This document shows, in pieces, positions 47,149 through 57,230 of a stretch of DNA of 64,000 bases. The notes below the pieces were generated by a model that searched no databases, had not been told where the DNA came from, and saw nothing but the letters and a program-made list of their open reading frames with translations. The DNA comes from Cellulomonas denverensis (GTDB taxonomy: Bacteria > Actinomycetota > Actinomycetes > Actinomycetales > Cellulomonadaceae): NCBI RefSeq assembly GCF_012396125.1, contig NZ_JAAXOX010000006.1:62001-126000 (forward strand), given 5' to 3'. Positions within the stretch are counted from its first letter, which is position 1; each line of letters starts with the position of its first letter. The position numbers and the translations under genes are program-made.

Positions 47149-47562
47149 ATGAGCTCCCTGGTCTACTTCTCCAGCGTCTCGGAGAACACCCGCCGGTTCG
47201 TGGACAAGCTGGACATCGAGGCCGCGCGGATCCCGCTGCGCCCGAGCGAGCCCTTCCTGCACGTCGAGGACCCCTATGTGCTGGTGGTCCCGACCTACGG
47301 CGGCGGCAACGAGGGCGGGGCGGTCCCGAGGCAGGTAGTGAAGTTCCTCAACGACGAGGCGAACCGTTCCCTGATCCGTGGCGTGATCGCGGCGGGGAAC
47401 ACCAACTTCGGCAGTGCGTACTGCATCGCCGGAGACATCATCGCGGCGAAGTGCCAGGTCCCGTACCTGTATGCCTTCGAGCTCATGGGAACGACCGAGG
47501 ACGTCCAGCGCGTCCGAAAGGGATGGGGACGATTTTGGCAGCGACAGTCACTGACGGTCTGA
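47149..47562 (+). CDS. nrdI: Flavodoxin-like NrdI
   Basis: 137 residues. FMN-binding loop '[16 protein letters not shown]' at the N-terminus and '[19 protein letters not shown]', '[19 protein letters not shown]' typical of NrdI. It supplies the oxidant for assembling the Mn-tyrosyl cofactor of NrdF. The end overlaps nrdE by 40 bp. Confidence 0.95.
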   Translation: MSSLVYFSSVSENTRRFVDKLDIEAARIPLRPSEPFLHVEDPYVLVVPTYGGGNEGGAVPRQVVKFLNDEANRSLIRGVIAAGNTNFGSAYCIAGDIIAAKCQVPYLYAFELMGTTEDVQRVRKGWGRFWQRQSLTV

Positions 47563-49706
47563 CCGACGCGACCGGGGTGCTCGGCACCATCGCCCTGGAT
47601 CAGGACTACCACTCGCTCAACGCCATGCTGAACCTGTATGGCAAGGACGGGGAGATCCAGTTCGACAAGGACCGGGAGGCGGCGCGGCAGTACTTCCTGC
47701 AGCACGTCAACCAGAACACCGTCTTCTTCCACAACCTGAAGGAGAAGCTGGACTACCTGGTCGAGAACAAGTACTACGAGCCCGGGGTCCTGGCCCAGTA
47801 CAGCCCGGAGTTCGTCAAGGCGCTGTTCAAGCAGGCCTACGCGCACAAGTTCCGGTTCCAGACCTTCCTCGGCGCGTTCAAGTACTACACCTCGTACACG
47901 CTGAAGACCTTCGACGGGAAGCGGTACCTGGAGCGGTTCGAGGACCGGGTGTGCATGGTCGCCCTGACCCTGGCCGCCGGGAACGAGACCTTCGCCTCGC
48001 AGCTGGTGGACGAGATCATCTCCGGTCGCTTCCAGCCGGCCACCCCGACCTTCCTCAACCTCGGCAAGGCGCAGCGCGGCGAGCCCGTGTCCTGCTTCCT
48101 GCTGCGGATCGAGGACAACATGGAGTCGATCGCCCGCGGCATCAACTCCGCCCTGCAGCTGTCCAAGCGCGGCGGCGGCGTGGCCCTGCTGCTGTCGAAC
48201 ATCCGCGAGCACGGCGCCCCGATCAAGCACATCGAGAACCAGTCCTCCGGTGTCATCCCGGTGATGAAGCTGCTCGAGGACTCGTTCTCCTACGCCAACC
48301 AGCTCGGCGCGCGCCAGGGTGCCGGTGCGGTGTACCTGCACGCGCACCACCCGGACATCATGCGGTTCCTCGACACCAAGCGGGAGAACGCGGACGAGAA
48401 GATCCGGATCAAGACCCTGTCGCTGGGTGTCGTGATCCCGGACATCACCTTCGAGCTCGCCAAGAAGAACGAGGACATGTACCTGTTCTCGCCCTACGAC
48501 GTCGAGCGCGTCTACGGCAAGCCCTTCGCCGACATCAACGTGTCGGAGGAGTACTACGCCATGGTCGACAACGGGCAGATCCGCAAGAAGAAGATCAAGG
48601 CCCGCGACTTCTTCCAGACCCTGGCGGAGATCCAGTTCGAGTCCGGCTACCCGTACATCCTGTTCGAGGACACCGCGAACAAGGCGAACCCGATCAAGGG
48701 CAAGATCACCCACTCGAACCTGTGCTCGGAGATCCTCCAGGTCGCGACCCCGTCGACCTTCAACGAGGACCTGTCCTACAGCCACGTCGGCCGGGACATC
48801 TCCTGCAACCTCGGCTCGATGAACATCGCGCTGTCGATGGACTCCCCGGACTTCGGCCAGAGCGTCGAGGTCGCGATTCGGGCGCTGACCGCCGTCTCCG
48901 ACCAGACCTCCATCGAGTCGGTGCCGTCGATCAAGCGCGCCAACGCCGGCGGTCACGCCATCGGCCTGGGCCAGATGAACCTGCACGGATACCTGGCCCG
49001 CGAGCGCGTGTTCTACGGCTCGGAGGAGGGCATCGACTTCACCAACATCTACTTCTACACGGTGGCCTTCCACGCGATCCGGGCCTCCAACAAGCTGGCG
49101 ATCGAGCGCGGCCAGTCCTTCGCCGGCTTCGAGGACTCGACCTACGCCAGCGGGGAGTACTTCGACAAGTACATCTCCCAGGTGTGGGAGCCGGCCACCG
49201 ACCGGGTGCGCCAGCTGTTCGCCGACGCGAACGTGCACATCCCCACCCAGGACGAGTGGCGCGAGCTGGCCGAGTCGGTCAAGGCGCACGGGCTGTACAA
49301 CCAGAACCTGCAGGCGGTCCCGCCGACCGGGTCGATCTCGTACATCAACAACTCGACCTCCTCGATCCACCCGATCGTGTCCAAGGTCGAGATCCGCAAG
49401 GAGGGCAAGATCGGCCGGGTGTACTACCCCGCGCCGTTCATGACCAACGACAACCTGGAGTACTACCAGGACGCGTACGAGATCGGCTACGAGAAGATCA
49501 TCGACACCTACGCGGCGGCCACCCAGCACGTCGACCAGGGCCTGTCGCTGACGCTGTTCTTCAAGGACACCGCCACCACCCGGGACATCAACCGCGCCCA
49601 GATCTACGCCTGGCGCAAGGGCATCAAGACGCTCTACTACATCCGGCTGCGCCAGCTCGCGCTGGAGGGGACCGAGGTCGAGGGCTGCGTGTCCTGCATG
49701 CTCTGA
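47523..49706 (+). CDS. nrdE: Ribonucleoside-diphosphate reductase class Ib alpha subunit
   Basis: 727 residues with the ATG inside nrdI; a TTG 12 bases further on is an alternative. Conserved sites: '[20 protein letters not shown]' with the active-site Cys in 'VSCFLL', 'SNLCSEIL' with the radical-relay Cys and Glu, '[10 protein letters not shown]', and the C-terminal redox pair 'CVSC' recharged by NrdH. It reduces ribonucleoside diphosphates. NrdR boxes upstream indicate control by dATP/ATP levels. Confidence 0.96.
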   Translation: MGTILAATVTDGLTDATGVLGTIALDQDYHSLNAMLNLYGKDGEIQFDKDREAARQYFLQHVNQNTVFFHNLKEKLDYLVENKYYEPGVLAQYSPEFVKALFKQAYAHKFRFQTFLGAFKYYTSYTLKTFDGKRYLERFEDRVCMVALTLAAGNETFASQLVDEIISGRFQPATPTFLNLGKAQRGEPVSCFLLRIEDNMESIARGINSALQLSKRGGGVALLLSNIREHGAPIKHIENQSSGVIPVMKLLEDSFSYANQLGARQGAGAVYLHAHHPDIMRFLDTKRENADEKIRIKTLSLGVVIPDITFELAKKNEDMYLFSPYDVERVYGKPFADINVSEEYYAMVDNGQIRKKKIKARDFFQTLAEIQFESGYPYILFEDTANKANPIKGKITHSNLCSEILQVATPSTFNEDLSYSHVGRDISCNLGSMNIALSMDSPDFGQSVEVAIRALTAVSDQTSIESVPSIKRANAGGHAIGLGQMNLHGYLARERVFYGSEEGIDFTNIYFYTVAFHAIRASNKLAIERGQSFAGFEDSTYASGEYFDKYISQVWEPATDRVRQLFADANVHIPTQDEWRELAESVKAHGLYNQNLQAVPPTGSISYINNSTSSIHPIVSKVEIRKEGKIGRVYYPAPFMTNDNLEYYQDAYEIGYEKIIDTYAAATQHVDQGLSLTLFFKDTATTRDINRAQIYAWRKGIKTLYYIRLRQLALEGTEVEGCVSCML

Positions 49707-49740
49707 CCCAGAGCGCCACCATGATCAGCACGGGGGATGA

Positions 49741-50736
<996 letters not shown>

Positions 50737-50752
50737 GTCCGGCGCGCTGACG

Positions 50753-50787
50753 AACGGGCGGTCCACCTGCGGGTGGGCCGCCCGTTT
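50753..50787 (+). terminator. Terminator after nrdF
   Basis: AACGGGCGG-TCCACC pairs with GGTGGG-CCGCCCGTT, about 15 bp with a 4-base loop, followed by TTTCGCC. It lies 16 bases after the nrdF stop. Confidence 0.88.
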
Positions 50788-50799
50788 CGCCGTCCCGGC

Positions 50800-51411
50800 C
50801 TACTCGCAGCCGATCCCGTCGTTGTCCCGGTCGAGGTGGGAGCCGTACCCGGGCTCGCCGCGGTACACCGGCGCGGCGCCGGCCGCGCGGGCGGCGGTGC
50901 AGTTGGCGTAGGCCCCGCCGGACCCACCGGCGGGTGCGGCCGGTGCGGCTGCCCGAGCGGCCTGCTCCGCCGCCCGGGCTGCCTCCTCGGCGGCCGCTTG
51001 CTCCGCGGCGGCCTGCTCCGCGGCTGCCTGCTCGGCCGCGACCCGGGCGGCCTCCTCGGCGGCTGCCTGCTCCGCCGCCGCCTGCTCGGCGGCCACCCGT
51101 TCGGCCTCCCGGGCGGCGGCCTCCTCGGCCTCGATCACCTCGCGGCCCCGGTCGGCGAACGGCTGGAGTTCCTCGATCTCCTCGGTCGCGTCGTCCAGGT
51201 CGGTCTCCAGGGCGCCGACCTGGCTGCGCAGGTCCGCGATCAGTGCGGTGTCCTTCGGGTCGGGGGAGGTCCCGCCGGCGCCGACGCCCAGGAAGAAGAT
51301 CAGGAGCCCGGCCGCGACGCCGATGCCGAGCTTGAGCTTCCACCGGGACGGCTTCGCATTCGTCACAGGACTCGAATACCTGGGCGGTGTGGGCCGCGGC
51401 GCGGTTGCCAT
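50800..51411 (-). CDS. Excalibur-domain membrane protein with coiled coil
   Basis: 203 residues. The start is set by GGGGAGAA 8 bases upstream of the ATG. One membrane helix near residues 27-45 ('LGIGVAAGLLIFFLGVGAG') with a basic N-terminus, so the rest is outside. Residues about 55-160 form a coiled coil, the second half built of near-repeats of AEQAAAEQAA and EEAAR. The C-terminus is an excalibur calcium-binding domain with 'YANCTAARAAGAAPVYRGEP' and 'DRDNDGIGCE'. Function likely at the cell surface or wall; no closer role can be stated. Confidence 0.9.
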   Translation of the reverse strand: MATAPRPTPPRYSSPVTNAKPSRWKLKLGIGVAAGLLIFFLGVGAGGTSPDPKDTALIADLRSQVGALETDLDDATEEIEELQPFADRGREVIEAEEAAAREAERVAAEQAAAEQAAAEEAARVAAEQAAAEQAAAEQAAAEEAARAAEQAARAAAPAAPAGGSGGAYANCTAARAAGAAPVYRGEPGYGSHLDRDNDGIGCE

Positions 51412-51609
51412 GGGCGTTTTCTCCCCTGCGTGCACGGAGTTCCGGGTCAGTGCCGGAGCCGACGGAGCGCTGGTCAGCGACCCGGATCGGAACGATAGGC
51501 GGCCACGCCCGGGCACGTCAGGGACTTTCTTCCCACATTGTCAGCATTGTGCCCGGCTGCGTTTTGGGAGTGTCGTGCGATGTCCGGAAAGTCGACTTCA
51601 CCGGTGCAT

Positions 51610-52284
51610 TCAGGGCGTCCGGGACTCGATCCCGTCGATGATCAGGCGGAGCCCGAACTCGAACCTCTCATCGGCGGTGGTCGCGATCAGGGCGGGGCGG
51701 GCCCAGGCCAGGTGCGCCAGGTCGTCGTCCTGGTCGACCGGGGCGGCTCCGGCGACCTCCTGCAGTGCGGCACCGGCGACCAGATTGCCCAGCGCGCTGC
51801 CGGCCAGCACGGCGTGATCCGGGTCCAGTCCGGCGTCGCGCAGTACGGCGAGGGCGGCGTCCAGCAGGGCCAGGCTTCCTCGGTTGCGTCCGGCGCGTGC
51901 GGTGAGCAGCGGGGTCAGCTGTGGGCGGGCGACCAGTGCGGCGCGGAACGCCCGGGCGACGCCGGCCAGGTCGTCCTGCCAGCGCCCGGTCCGTGGCGGC
52001 AGGGTGATCGCGGCGACCAGCCGGGCCAGGACCAGGTCGAGCAGCTCGTCCCGGTCGGCGACGTGGCGGTAGAGCGACATCACGCCACAGCCCAGATCGG
52101 CGGCGACCGCCCGCATGCTCAGCGCCTCGGGGCCGGCTCGGTCGAGGATCGCGGCTGCGGTGGTCACGATCGCCTCCCGGGTGAGGGCCGGCCGATCGGA
52201 CGGGGCCTGCTGGCGGGTGGGGGCCTGCTGGCGGGTGCGGCCCGGCTGATCCGGCTGAGCCTCGGGGCGGTCCTGGGTGGGCAC
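51610..52284 (-). CDS. TetR-family transcriptional regulator
   Basis: 224 residues, GTG start. A Gln/Arg-rich leader of about 35 residues precedes the helix-turn-helix 'AIVTTAAAILDRAGPEALSM' and 'RAVAADLGCGVMSLYRHVAD'. The C-terminal ligand domain resembles TetR_C of the TetR/TetR_C_1 group. It is divergent from a small membrane-protein gene; two operator-like palindromes lie between them. Confidence 0.9.
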   Translation of the reverse strand: MPTQDRPEAQPDQPGRTRQQAPTRQQAPSDRPALTREAIVTTAAAILDRAGPEALSMRAVAADLGCGVMSLYRHVADRDELLDLVLARLVAAITLPPRTGRWQDDLAGVARAFRAALVARPQLTPLLTARAGRNRGSLALLDAALAVLRDAGLDPDHAVLAGSALGNLVAGAALQEVAGAAPVDQDDDLAHLAWARPALIATTADERFEFGLRLIIDGIESRTP

Positions 52285-52292
52285 GCCTCCCA

Positions 52293-52307
52293 GCGTACAC
52301 TGTACGC
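52293..52307. promoter_or_regulatory. TetR operator 1, perfect palindrome
   Basis: GCGTACA-C-TGTACGC, 7-bp arms, 9 bases upstream of the TetR start on the minus strand. Confidence 0.82.
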
Positions 52308-52312
52308 TCTGC

Positions 52313-52327
52313 GCGTACGGTGTACGC
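52313..52327. promoter_or_regulatory. TetR operator 2
   Basis: GCGTACG-G-TGTACGC, one pair off a perfect match to operator 1; the centres are 20 bp apart. It ends one base before an in-frame ATG at 52328 of the divergent membrane-protein gene, so both genes should be controlled together. Confidence 0.8.
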
Positions 52328-52345
52328 ATGGAAGGGGAGCGGCAG

Positions 52346-52714
52346 ATGTCCTGGATGCAGATCGGCGCGGCCATCGTGGTCGGCGCGCACGGGATCGGGC
52401 ACGTGCTCGGCTGGGGACCGGTGCTCGGGGTGCCGGGTCTGCCGGCGGACGCGCTGGGGTCGTGGCTGGTCGGCGGCGCGGCGGCCCGGGCCGTGGCGGT
52501 GCTGCTGTTCGGGGTCCCGACCGCCGGGTTCCTGGTGACCGCCTTCGCGCTGCGTGCCGGCCCGTCCTGGCTGCGCGGGGTCGCGCTGGCCTCGGCGGTG
52601 GCCTCGCTGGTGGCGGTCGCCGTGTTCCCGCGGGCGTTCCCGACCGGGTCGCTGGTCGGCAGTGTGCTGGTGAACCTGGCGGTGATGGTGCTGGTGGTCC
52701 GGGTGCCGGGCTGA
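52346..52714 (+). CDS. Small four-helix membrane protein, function unknown
   Basis: 122 residues, almost entirely hydrophobic: four membrane segments separated by short Gly/Pro turns, with a conserved-looking 'GAHGIGHVLGWGPVLG' near the N-terminus. The ATG after GAAGGGGAG is preferred; an in-frame ATG at 52328 would add six residues but touches the operator. It is divergently paired with the TetR regulator at 51610-52284, so it is probably induced by the TetR ligand. I do not recognise the family. Confidence 0.75.
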   Translation: MSWMQIGAAIVVGAHGIGHVLGWGPVLGVPGLPADALGSWLVGGAAARAVAVLLFGVPTAGFLVTAFALRAGPSWLRGVALASAVASLVAVAVFPRAFPTGSLVGSVLVNLAVMVLVVRVPG

Positions 52715-52771
52715 GCGTCCCGGGCCGGGGCTGGGTCAGAATGGGGGCCGCCATCGGAACCGAGGGGGAGC

Positions 52772-54004
52772 ATGCCGGCCGTCGTCCTCAGTCTCGGTGT
52801 GCTGCTGTCGGTGCTGGTCCGCCGGTCGGCGTGGGTCCGGGACCGGCTGCCGGTGGCGGCGACCACCATCCTGACCTGGACCGTCGGTGGGATGACCGCG
52901 GTCGGTCTGGCGGGGATGGGAGCCGGGACGGGGCGTACCGTGCTCGGCGCCGCGGTCACCGTGCTGCTCGGCGTGCTGCTGGTGCTCGCCGCCGGGTGGC
53001 TGGTCGGCCGGGTGCGCGGGCCGCTGGCCAGGCGCCGGGCACGGCTGGAGGGCAGCCCGACCCTCGCCGCGCGGGCGGTCGGCTGGGCGGACCGGCACCC
53101 GGTGCGGGTGCGCGGCCGGAACGTCGGATCGCTGGCGGTGCGGTCGGTGGTCCGGGCCGGCGAGGTGCGGGTGACCGGGCTCGCCGCGGAGATGACCTAC
53201 TACGCGCTGATCTCCCTGGTCCCGATCGCCACCGCCCTGGGCGCCAGCCTCGGCTACCTGCGCCCGCTGCTCGGCGACCAGCAGGTCGAGGAGCTGCCGA
53301 CCCAGGTCGTCGACACGCTGACCTCGGTCTTCGCCCAACAGCTGGCCACCGACGTGCTCGCGCCGCTGGTCGACGGGCTGCTGGACGAGCAGCGCGGCGG
53401 GTTCGCGATCGGTGCGCTGGTGGTCACGCTGTATCTGGCCAGCCGGGTGTTCCGGGCGGCGGTGCGGGCGCTGGACGACGCCTACCGGGTCGAGTCCCGC
53501 CGCAACTGGATCGCCCAGTACCTGCTCGGCTTCGCGTTCACGATCGGCGCGCTGCTCACCCTGGTCACCGTCCTGCTGCTGGTGGTGGTCGGCCCGCTGG
53601 TCGGCAGCGGCGCCGAACTCGCCGAACGGCTCGGCCTCGGCCAGGCGTTCCACACCGCCTGGGACGTGCTGCGCTGGCCCGCGGTGTTCGCCGTGACGGT
53701 CGCCTTCCTCACCCTGCTCTACCGGTACGCCCCGCGCGTGCACTCGCACTGGCGGCGCTGCCTGCCCGGCGCGATCGTCGGCGCGCTCGGGGTGCTGCTG
53801 GTGTCCAGCGGCTACACGCTCTACATCCGGATCGCGGTGCCGGACACCCCCGGCGCGGACGCGGACAGCGCCATGGTCGTCCAGGCCGCCGCGCAGATGC
53901 TCGGCCTGGTGCTGGCGGGTGCACTCTGGATCTGGCTGTGCAGCATCGCGGTGCTGGTCGGTGGCGTGATCGGCGCCGAACTCGACCGCCGGCCCGCCGA
54001 GTAA
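52772..54004 (+). CDS. YihY/BrkB-family membrane protein
   Basis: 410 residues. An N-terminal stretch with three hydrophobic segments precedes the YihY/BrkB domain (about 115-400): 'RVTGLAAEMTYYALISLVPI', 'YLASRVFRAAVRALDDAYRV', 'LYRYAPRVHSHWRRCLPGAI', 'LWIWLCSIAVLVGGVIGAEL'. About nine membrane helices in total. The family is widespread; the name 'ribonuclease BN' sometimes used is incorrect. The extra N-terminal segment of about 110 residues is longer than in many homologues. Confidence 0.88.
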   Translation: MPAVVLSLGVLLSVLVRRSAWVRDRLPVAATTILTWTVGGMTAVGLAGMGAGTGRTVLGAAVTVLLGVLLVLAAGWLVGRVRGPLARRRARLEGSPTLAARAVGWADRHPVRVRGRNVGSLAVRSVVRAGEVRVTGLAAEMTYYALISLVPIATALGASLGYLRPLLGDQQVEELPTQVVDTLTSVFAQQLATDVLAPLVDGLLDEQRGGFAIGALVVTLYLASRVFRAAVRALDDAYRVESRRNWIAQYLLGFAFTIGALLTLVTVLLLVVVGPLVGSGAELAERLGLGQAFHTAWDVLRWPAVFAVTVAFLTLLYRYAPRVHSHWRRCLPGAIVGALGVLLVSSGYTLYIRIAVPDTPGADADSAMVVQAAAQMLGLVLAGALWIWLCSIAVLVGGVIGAELDRRPAE

Positions 54005-54088
54005 GCCAGGCCAACCTTGCTATACAGCCCGGGATCGGCGTCCTACCGTCGGAAAGGTCAGCCGCACTGCTATGCCTCCGGGGGAACC

Positions 54089-54388
54089 ATGAGCACACTC
54101 GCCGATCTTCCGGCCATCACCGAGTGTTCGGTGGCCGGCTGCTCGTACAACCACGACCACGCCTGCGGGGCCGCCGCCATCACGGTCGGTGCCGCCGGAT
54201 CCGACGCCCAGTGCGCCACGTTCATCCCGCTCAACATCAAGGGCGGCCTGGACCGGGTGATCTCCCACGTCGGCGCCTGCCAGCGCGTCGACTGCACGCA
54301 CAACCACTCGCTGGAGTGTGGCGCCGACTCGATCCGGGTCGGCTCCGGCCACGACGCCGCCGACTGCCTCACCTACGCGAAGGCCTGA
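54089..54388 (+). CDS. Protein with two DUF1540 metal-binding-like motifs
   Basis: 99 residues. Two DUF1540-type units: 'CSVAGCSYNHDHACGAAAIT' with a later Cys in 'DAQCATF' (residues about 12-45), and 'CQRVDCTHNHSLECGADSIR' with Cys in 'ADCLTY' (about 63-96). Each has four Cys and a conserved Asn-His, suggesting a bound metal (probably zinc). It follows YihY by 84 bases and a GGGGGAA site. Function unknown. Confidence 0.85.
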   Translation: MSTLADLPAITECSVAGCSYNHDHACGAAAITVGAAGSDAQCATFIPLNIKGGLDRVISHVGACQRVDCTHNHSLECGADSIRVGSGHDAADCLTYAKA

Positions 54389-54405
54389 GCCCCCCAGCTC
54401 ACCGC

Positions 54406-54443
54406 ACGACGGCCGCTGCCCCTCGCCGGACAGCGGCCGTCGT
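54406..54443 (+). terminator. Terminator after the DUF1540 gene
   Basis: ACGACGGCCGCTG pairs perfectly with CAGCGGCCGTCGT, 13 bp with a 12-base loop, 17 bases after the stop. Confidence 0.85.
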
Positions 54444-54500
54444 CGTGCCTGGCTGCCCACACCCGGACGTTGCCGACCCCCGGTCCCACGAGCGATCCGC

Positions 54501-54562
54501 GACGAGTGCGAAGAAGCTGTCGCCCGAACCGCCCGTATCGCAGCAGTTTCTCCGCACTCGTC
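54501..54562. repeat. Imperfect inverted repeat with 19-bp arms
   Basis: GACGAGTGCGAAGAAGCTG (54501-54519) and CAGTTTCTCCGCACTCGTC (54544-54562) match at 17 of 19 positions as reverse complements, with a 24-base spacer. It lies between two convergent genes beyond a first terminator; it could be the terminator of the minus-strand gene or a small dispersed element. Confidence 0.7.
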
Positions 54563-54575
54563 AGGGGAGCCGGGG

Positions 54576-55244
54576 TCAGTCCTCGGTCTCGAGGAGGGCG
54601 GCGACCGCGGCGGCGATGGGGGTCGGGCCCTCGGACAGCTCGACGGTGAGGCCGGCGGTGCGGGGCTCGTCGGCCAGGGCGACCAGCACCGCGGCGACGT
54701 CGTCCCGGGTCACCTGGCCGCGCGGGACGTCCGCGCCCAGCCGGACATGGCCGGTGCCGGTGTCGTCGGTCAGGCCGCCGGGTCGCAGGATGGTCCAGGC
54801 CAGTGCGTCGCGGCGGCGCAGGTCCTCCTCGGCGGCGGTCTTGGCGCGCAGGTAGGCGGCGAACACCTCGTCGGTGCCCTCCGGCGGCTCGGCACCGGCG
54901 CCCACCGAGGAGACCAGCAGGTAGCGGTCGACCCCGGCCCGCTCCGCGGCATCGGCGAGCAGGGCGGCGGCCCCGCGGTCGACGGTGTCCTTGCGCGCGG
55001 CACCACTGCCCGGGCCCGCACCGGCGGCGAAGACCACCACGTCCGCGCCGGTCAGGTGCGCGGCGAGCTCGGCGGCGTCGGTGTGCTCCAGGTCGATCAG
55101 GACCGCGGCGGCACCGTCGGCCTCGACGTCGGCGACGTGGTCCGGGTTCCGGATCAGGGCGACCGGTGAGTCCCCGCGGTCGGCGAGCAGGCGGCTGAGC
55201 CGCCGGGCGATCTGTCCGTGTCCTCCGGCGATGACGATGCGCAT
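54576..55244 (-). CDS. NAD(P)-binding atypical SDR protein (NmrA/YwnB-like)
   Basis: 222 residues. Rossmann motif 'VIAGGHGQIARRLSRLLADRG' at the N-terminus (GGxGxIAxxL), 'ADVVVFAAGAGPGSG', 'DRYLLVSSVGAG', and 'WTILRPGGLTDDTGTGHVRL' are typical of the atypical short-chain dehydrogenase group with YwnB and flavin-reductase-like proteins. The strict YxxxK is replaced by 'YLRAKTAAEEDL', which keeps Tyr and Lys. Substrate unknown. Single gene. Confidence 0.88.
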   Translation of the reverse strand: MRIVIAGGHGQIARRLSRLLADRGDSPVALIRNPDHVADVEADGAAAVLIDLEHTDAAELAAHLTGADVVVFAAGAGPGSGAARKDTVDRGAAALLADAAERAGVDRYLLVSSVGAGAEPPEGTDEVFAAYLRAKTAAEEDLRRRDALAWTILRPGGLTDDTGTGHVRLGADVPRGQVTRDDVAAVLVALADEPRTAGLTVELSEGPTPIAAAVAALLETED

Positions 55245-55293
55245 CTGGTCACGGTAGGCCGGGGGCCCAGGTCGCGCGCGGCGGGGATGCCGG

Positions 55294-55623
55294 TCAGGCG
55301 GTCTCGGCCACCGGCTCGTCGCCGCCGCCCTCCAACGGCCGCAGCCGTCCCAGCCGGTCGCGCAGGTCCCGCACGTCGTTGGTCCCGGCGCCGGGCACCA
55401 GCGACAGGGCGGTGTAGGTCTCGGCGGTGGGCAGCAGGTCGCGGGCCAGATCGCGCAGTGCCTCGGCGACCTCGGCCAGCTCCGCGGTGTGCCCGTCGCC
55501 GTCGTTCAGCCCGACGTACAGCACGAACCCGGCACGGGCGGCGGGGTCGGTGGTCGGCACGTGCTGGGGCGCGCGCTCCAGGTGCTCGGGGTTCCGGGGG
55601 ACGGGGAGGTGACGACGTGCCAT
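55294..55623 (-). CDS. Conserved hypothetical protein
   Basis: 109 residues, soluble. Start at MARRHLPVPRN, with GGAG upstream; the longer frame is Arg/Pro-rich and unlikely. The middle 'ARAGFVLYVGLNDGDGHTAEL' and 'VAEALRDLARDLLPTAETYTAL' look like a small alpha/beta domain, ending with a charged helix 'DVRDLRDRLGRLRPLEGG'. No family recognised. It follows the SDR gene on the same strand side, 49 bases upstream of its start, so co-transcription is possible. Confidence 0.6.
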   Translation of the reverse strand: MARRHLPVPRNPEHLERAPQHVPTTDPAARAGFVLYVGLNDGDGHTAELAEVAEALRDLARDLLPTAETYTALSLVPGAGTNDVRDLRDRLGRLRPLEGGGDEPVAETA

Positions 55624-55893
55624 CGAGGGCTCCGGGGGTGAGGGGTGCCGCCGCCTCACGGGGAGGGGCGAGCGAGCGGTGGTCGGGTGGGCGTCGGGCT
55701 CAGTGCCAACAACGCGGAGTTCGCCGTGCGTCACGGCGTACCGACCCCGGATACCCGCGCATGACGAAGGACGCCCGATGGGCGCCGATCATGCGGAGCG
55801 GGGTGGTGACCACAGGTCGATGGTGTCAGCCGTGGGGCCGGACACCAAGGTCTATCCGCCGATCGTCTCGGCGGGTGAGATGAACGGTGCGGG

Positions 55894-56529
55894 TCAGACC
55901 ACGCCGTAGAGGCGGTCGCCGGCGTCGCCGAGGCCCGGCACGATGTACGCCTTCTCGTTCAGGTGGTCGTCGACCGCGGCCACCACGATCTTGACGTCGA
56001 CCCGGTCGCCGACGGCCTCCTCGACCACCTTCAGGCCCTCCGGCGCGGCCAGCAGGCAGACGGCGGTGACGTCGCGGGCGCCGCGCTCGAACAGGTAGTT
56101 GATCGCCGCGACCAGGGTGCCGCCGGTGGCGAGCATCGGGTCGATCAGGAAGCACTGCCGGCCGGTGAGGTCGTCGGGCAGCCGGTTCGCGTAGGTGACG
56201 ACGTCGAGGGTCTCCTCGTCGCGCTGCATCCCCAGGAAGCCGACCTCCGCGGTCGGCATCAGGCGGGTCATCCCGTCCAGCATGCCCAGCCCGGCGCGCA
56301 GGATCGGCACCACCAGCGGCAGCGGCTCGGCGATCTTCACGCCGGTGAACGGGGCGACCGGGGTCTGGATGTCCAGCGGCGCGGTGCGCACCTCCCGGGT
56401 CGCCTCGTAGGCGAGCAGGGTCACCAGCTCGTCGACCAGCTTGCGGAACGTGGGGGACGAGGTGTCCTTGTTCCGCAGGACCGTCAGCTTGTGGGCGACG
56501 AGAGGGTGGTCGGCGACGTGCAGGCGCAT
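55894..56529 (-). CDS. upp: Uracil phosphoribosyltransferase
   Basis: 211 residues, the standard length. PRPP-binding motif '[20 protein letters not shown]' near residue 127, '[14 protein letters not shown]' and the uracil-binding C-terminus '[16 protein letters not shown]'. It salvages uracil with PRPP to make UMP. Single gene divergent from tadA. Confidence 0.97.
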   Translation of the reverse strand: MRLHVADHPLVAHKLTVLRNKDTSSPTFRKLVDELVTLLAYEATREVRTAPLDIQTPVAPFTGVKIAEPLPLVVPILRAGLGMLDGMTRLMPTAEVGFLGMQRDEETLDVVTYANRLPDDLTGRQCFLIDPMLATGGTLVAAINYLFERGARDVTAVCLLAAPEGLKVVEEAVGDRVDVKIVVAAVDDHLNEKAYIVPGLGDAGDRLYGVV

Positions 56530-56618
56530 GGCCCCAACCTACCGTGCCGGGACCCGGCTCCGGCGTCGGGCCGAACGTCCCAGACGCGGCCGCTACCGGT
56601 GAGTAACCATGGAGCGCA

Positions 56619-56663
56619 GGCGATGACGGTGCCGAACACCCCCCTGCCGGCGCCGTCATCGCC
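56619..56663 (+). other. Hairpin directly upstream of tadA
   Basis: GGCGATGACGGTGCC (56619-56633) pairs with GGCGCCGTCATCGCC (56649-56663): 15 bp with one G-U, 15-base loop, then CTTTCC. It looks like an intrinsic terminator but there is no plus-strand gene upstream; it may be an attenuator of tadA, the end of a small RNA, or part of the upp leader on the other strand. Confidence 0.6.
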
Positions 56664-56669
56664 CTTTCC

Positions 56670-57176
56670 ATGTCCGGCGTAGGCCACGATGGAGCAGTGC
56701 AGCTCCCCGTGTTCGCCCGCCCCGACGATCTCACTGCGATGGGCCTGGCCCTGACCGAGGCCGCCGCGTGCCTGGCCACCGGTGACGTGCCGGTCGGCGC
56801 GGTGGTGCTCGGCCCGGACGGCGGCGTGGTGGGCGCCGGCCGCAACCGCCGGGAGGCCGATCACGACCCGACCGCCCACGCCGAGGTGCTCGCCCTGCGC
56901 GCCGCCGCGACCACCCTGGGCCGGTGGCGGCTGGACGACTGCACCCTGGTCGTCACCCTCGAACCCTGCGTGATGTGCGCCGGCGCGACCGTCCTGGCCC
57001 GGGTGCCGCGGCTGGTGCTGGGCGCCTGGGACCCGAAGGCCGGGGCGTGCGGCTCGCAGTGGGACGTGGTGCGCGACTCCCGGCTGAACCACCGGGTCGA
57101 GGTGGTCGGCGGGGTGCGCGAGCAGGAGTGCTCGGCGGTGCTCCGCGAGTTCTTCGCCGGGCACCGGCGGGACTGA
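56670..57176 (+). CDS. tadA: tRNA adenosine(34) deaminase TadA
   Basis: 168 residues from the ATG; an in-frame GTG at 56697 is an alternative start. Zinc deaminase motifs 'PTAHAEVLAL' (His, Glu) and 'LEPCVMCAGA' (two Cys), with 'GDVPVGAVVLG' at the N-terminus. It converts A34 to inosine in tRNA-Arg(ACG). A hairpin ends 6 bases before the ATG. Divergent from upp. Confidence 0.94.
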   Translation: MSGVGHDGAVQLPVFARPDDLTAMGLALTEAAACLATGDVPVGAVVLGPDGGVVGAGRNRREADHDPTAHAEVLALRAAATTLGRWRLDDCTLVVTLEPCVMCAGATVLARVPRLVLGAWDPKAGACGSQWDVVRDSRLNHRVEVVGGVREQECSAVLREFFAGHRRD

Positions 57177-57230
57177 GCCGATCGGGGGAGCGCCTGGGAC
57201 CGGCACCGTCCGGCTGGCTACCGTCCGACC

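Noticed and set aside
50800..51411. Possible surface repeat protein or CRISPR-like repeat in the Ala/Glu-rich coding segment
   Set aside because: The DNA repeats come from codon-level repetition of a coiled coil (AEQAA units); spacers are absent, so no CRISPR array.
51538..54855. 1105-codon plus-strand ORF
   Set aside because: It crosses TetR, membrane protein, YihY and DUF1540 genes in another frame; translation is low-complexity Arg/Gly/Ala and has no start site.
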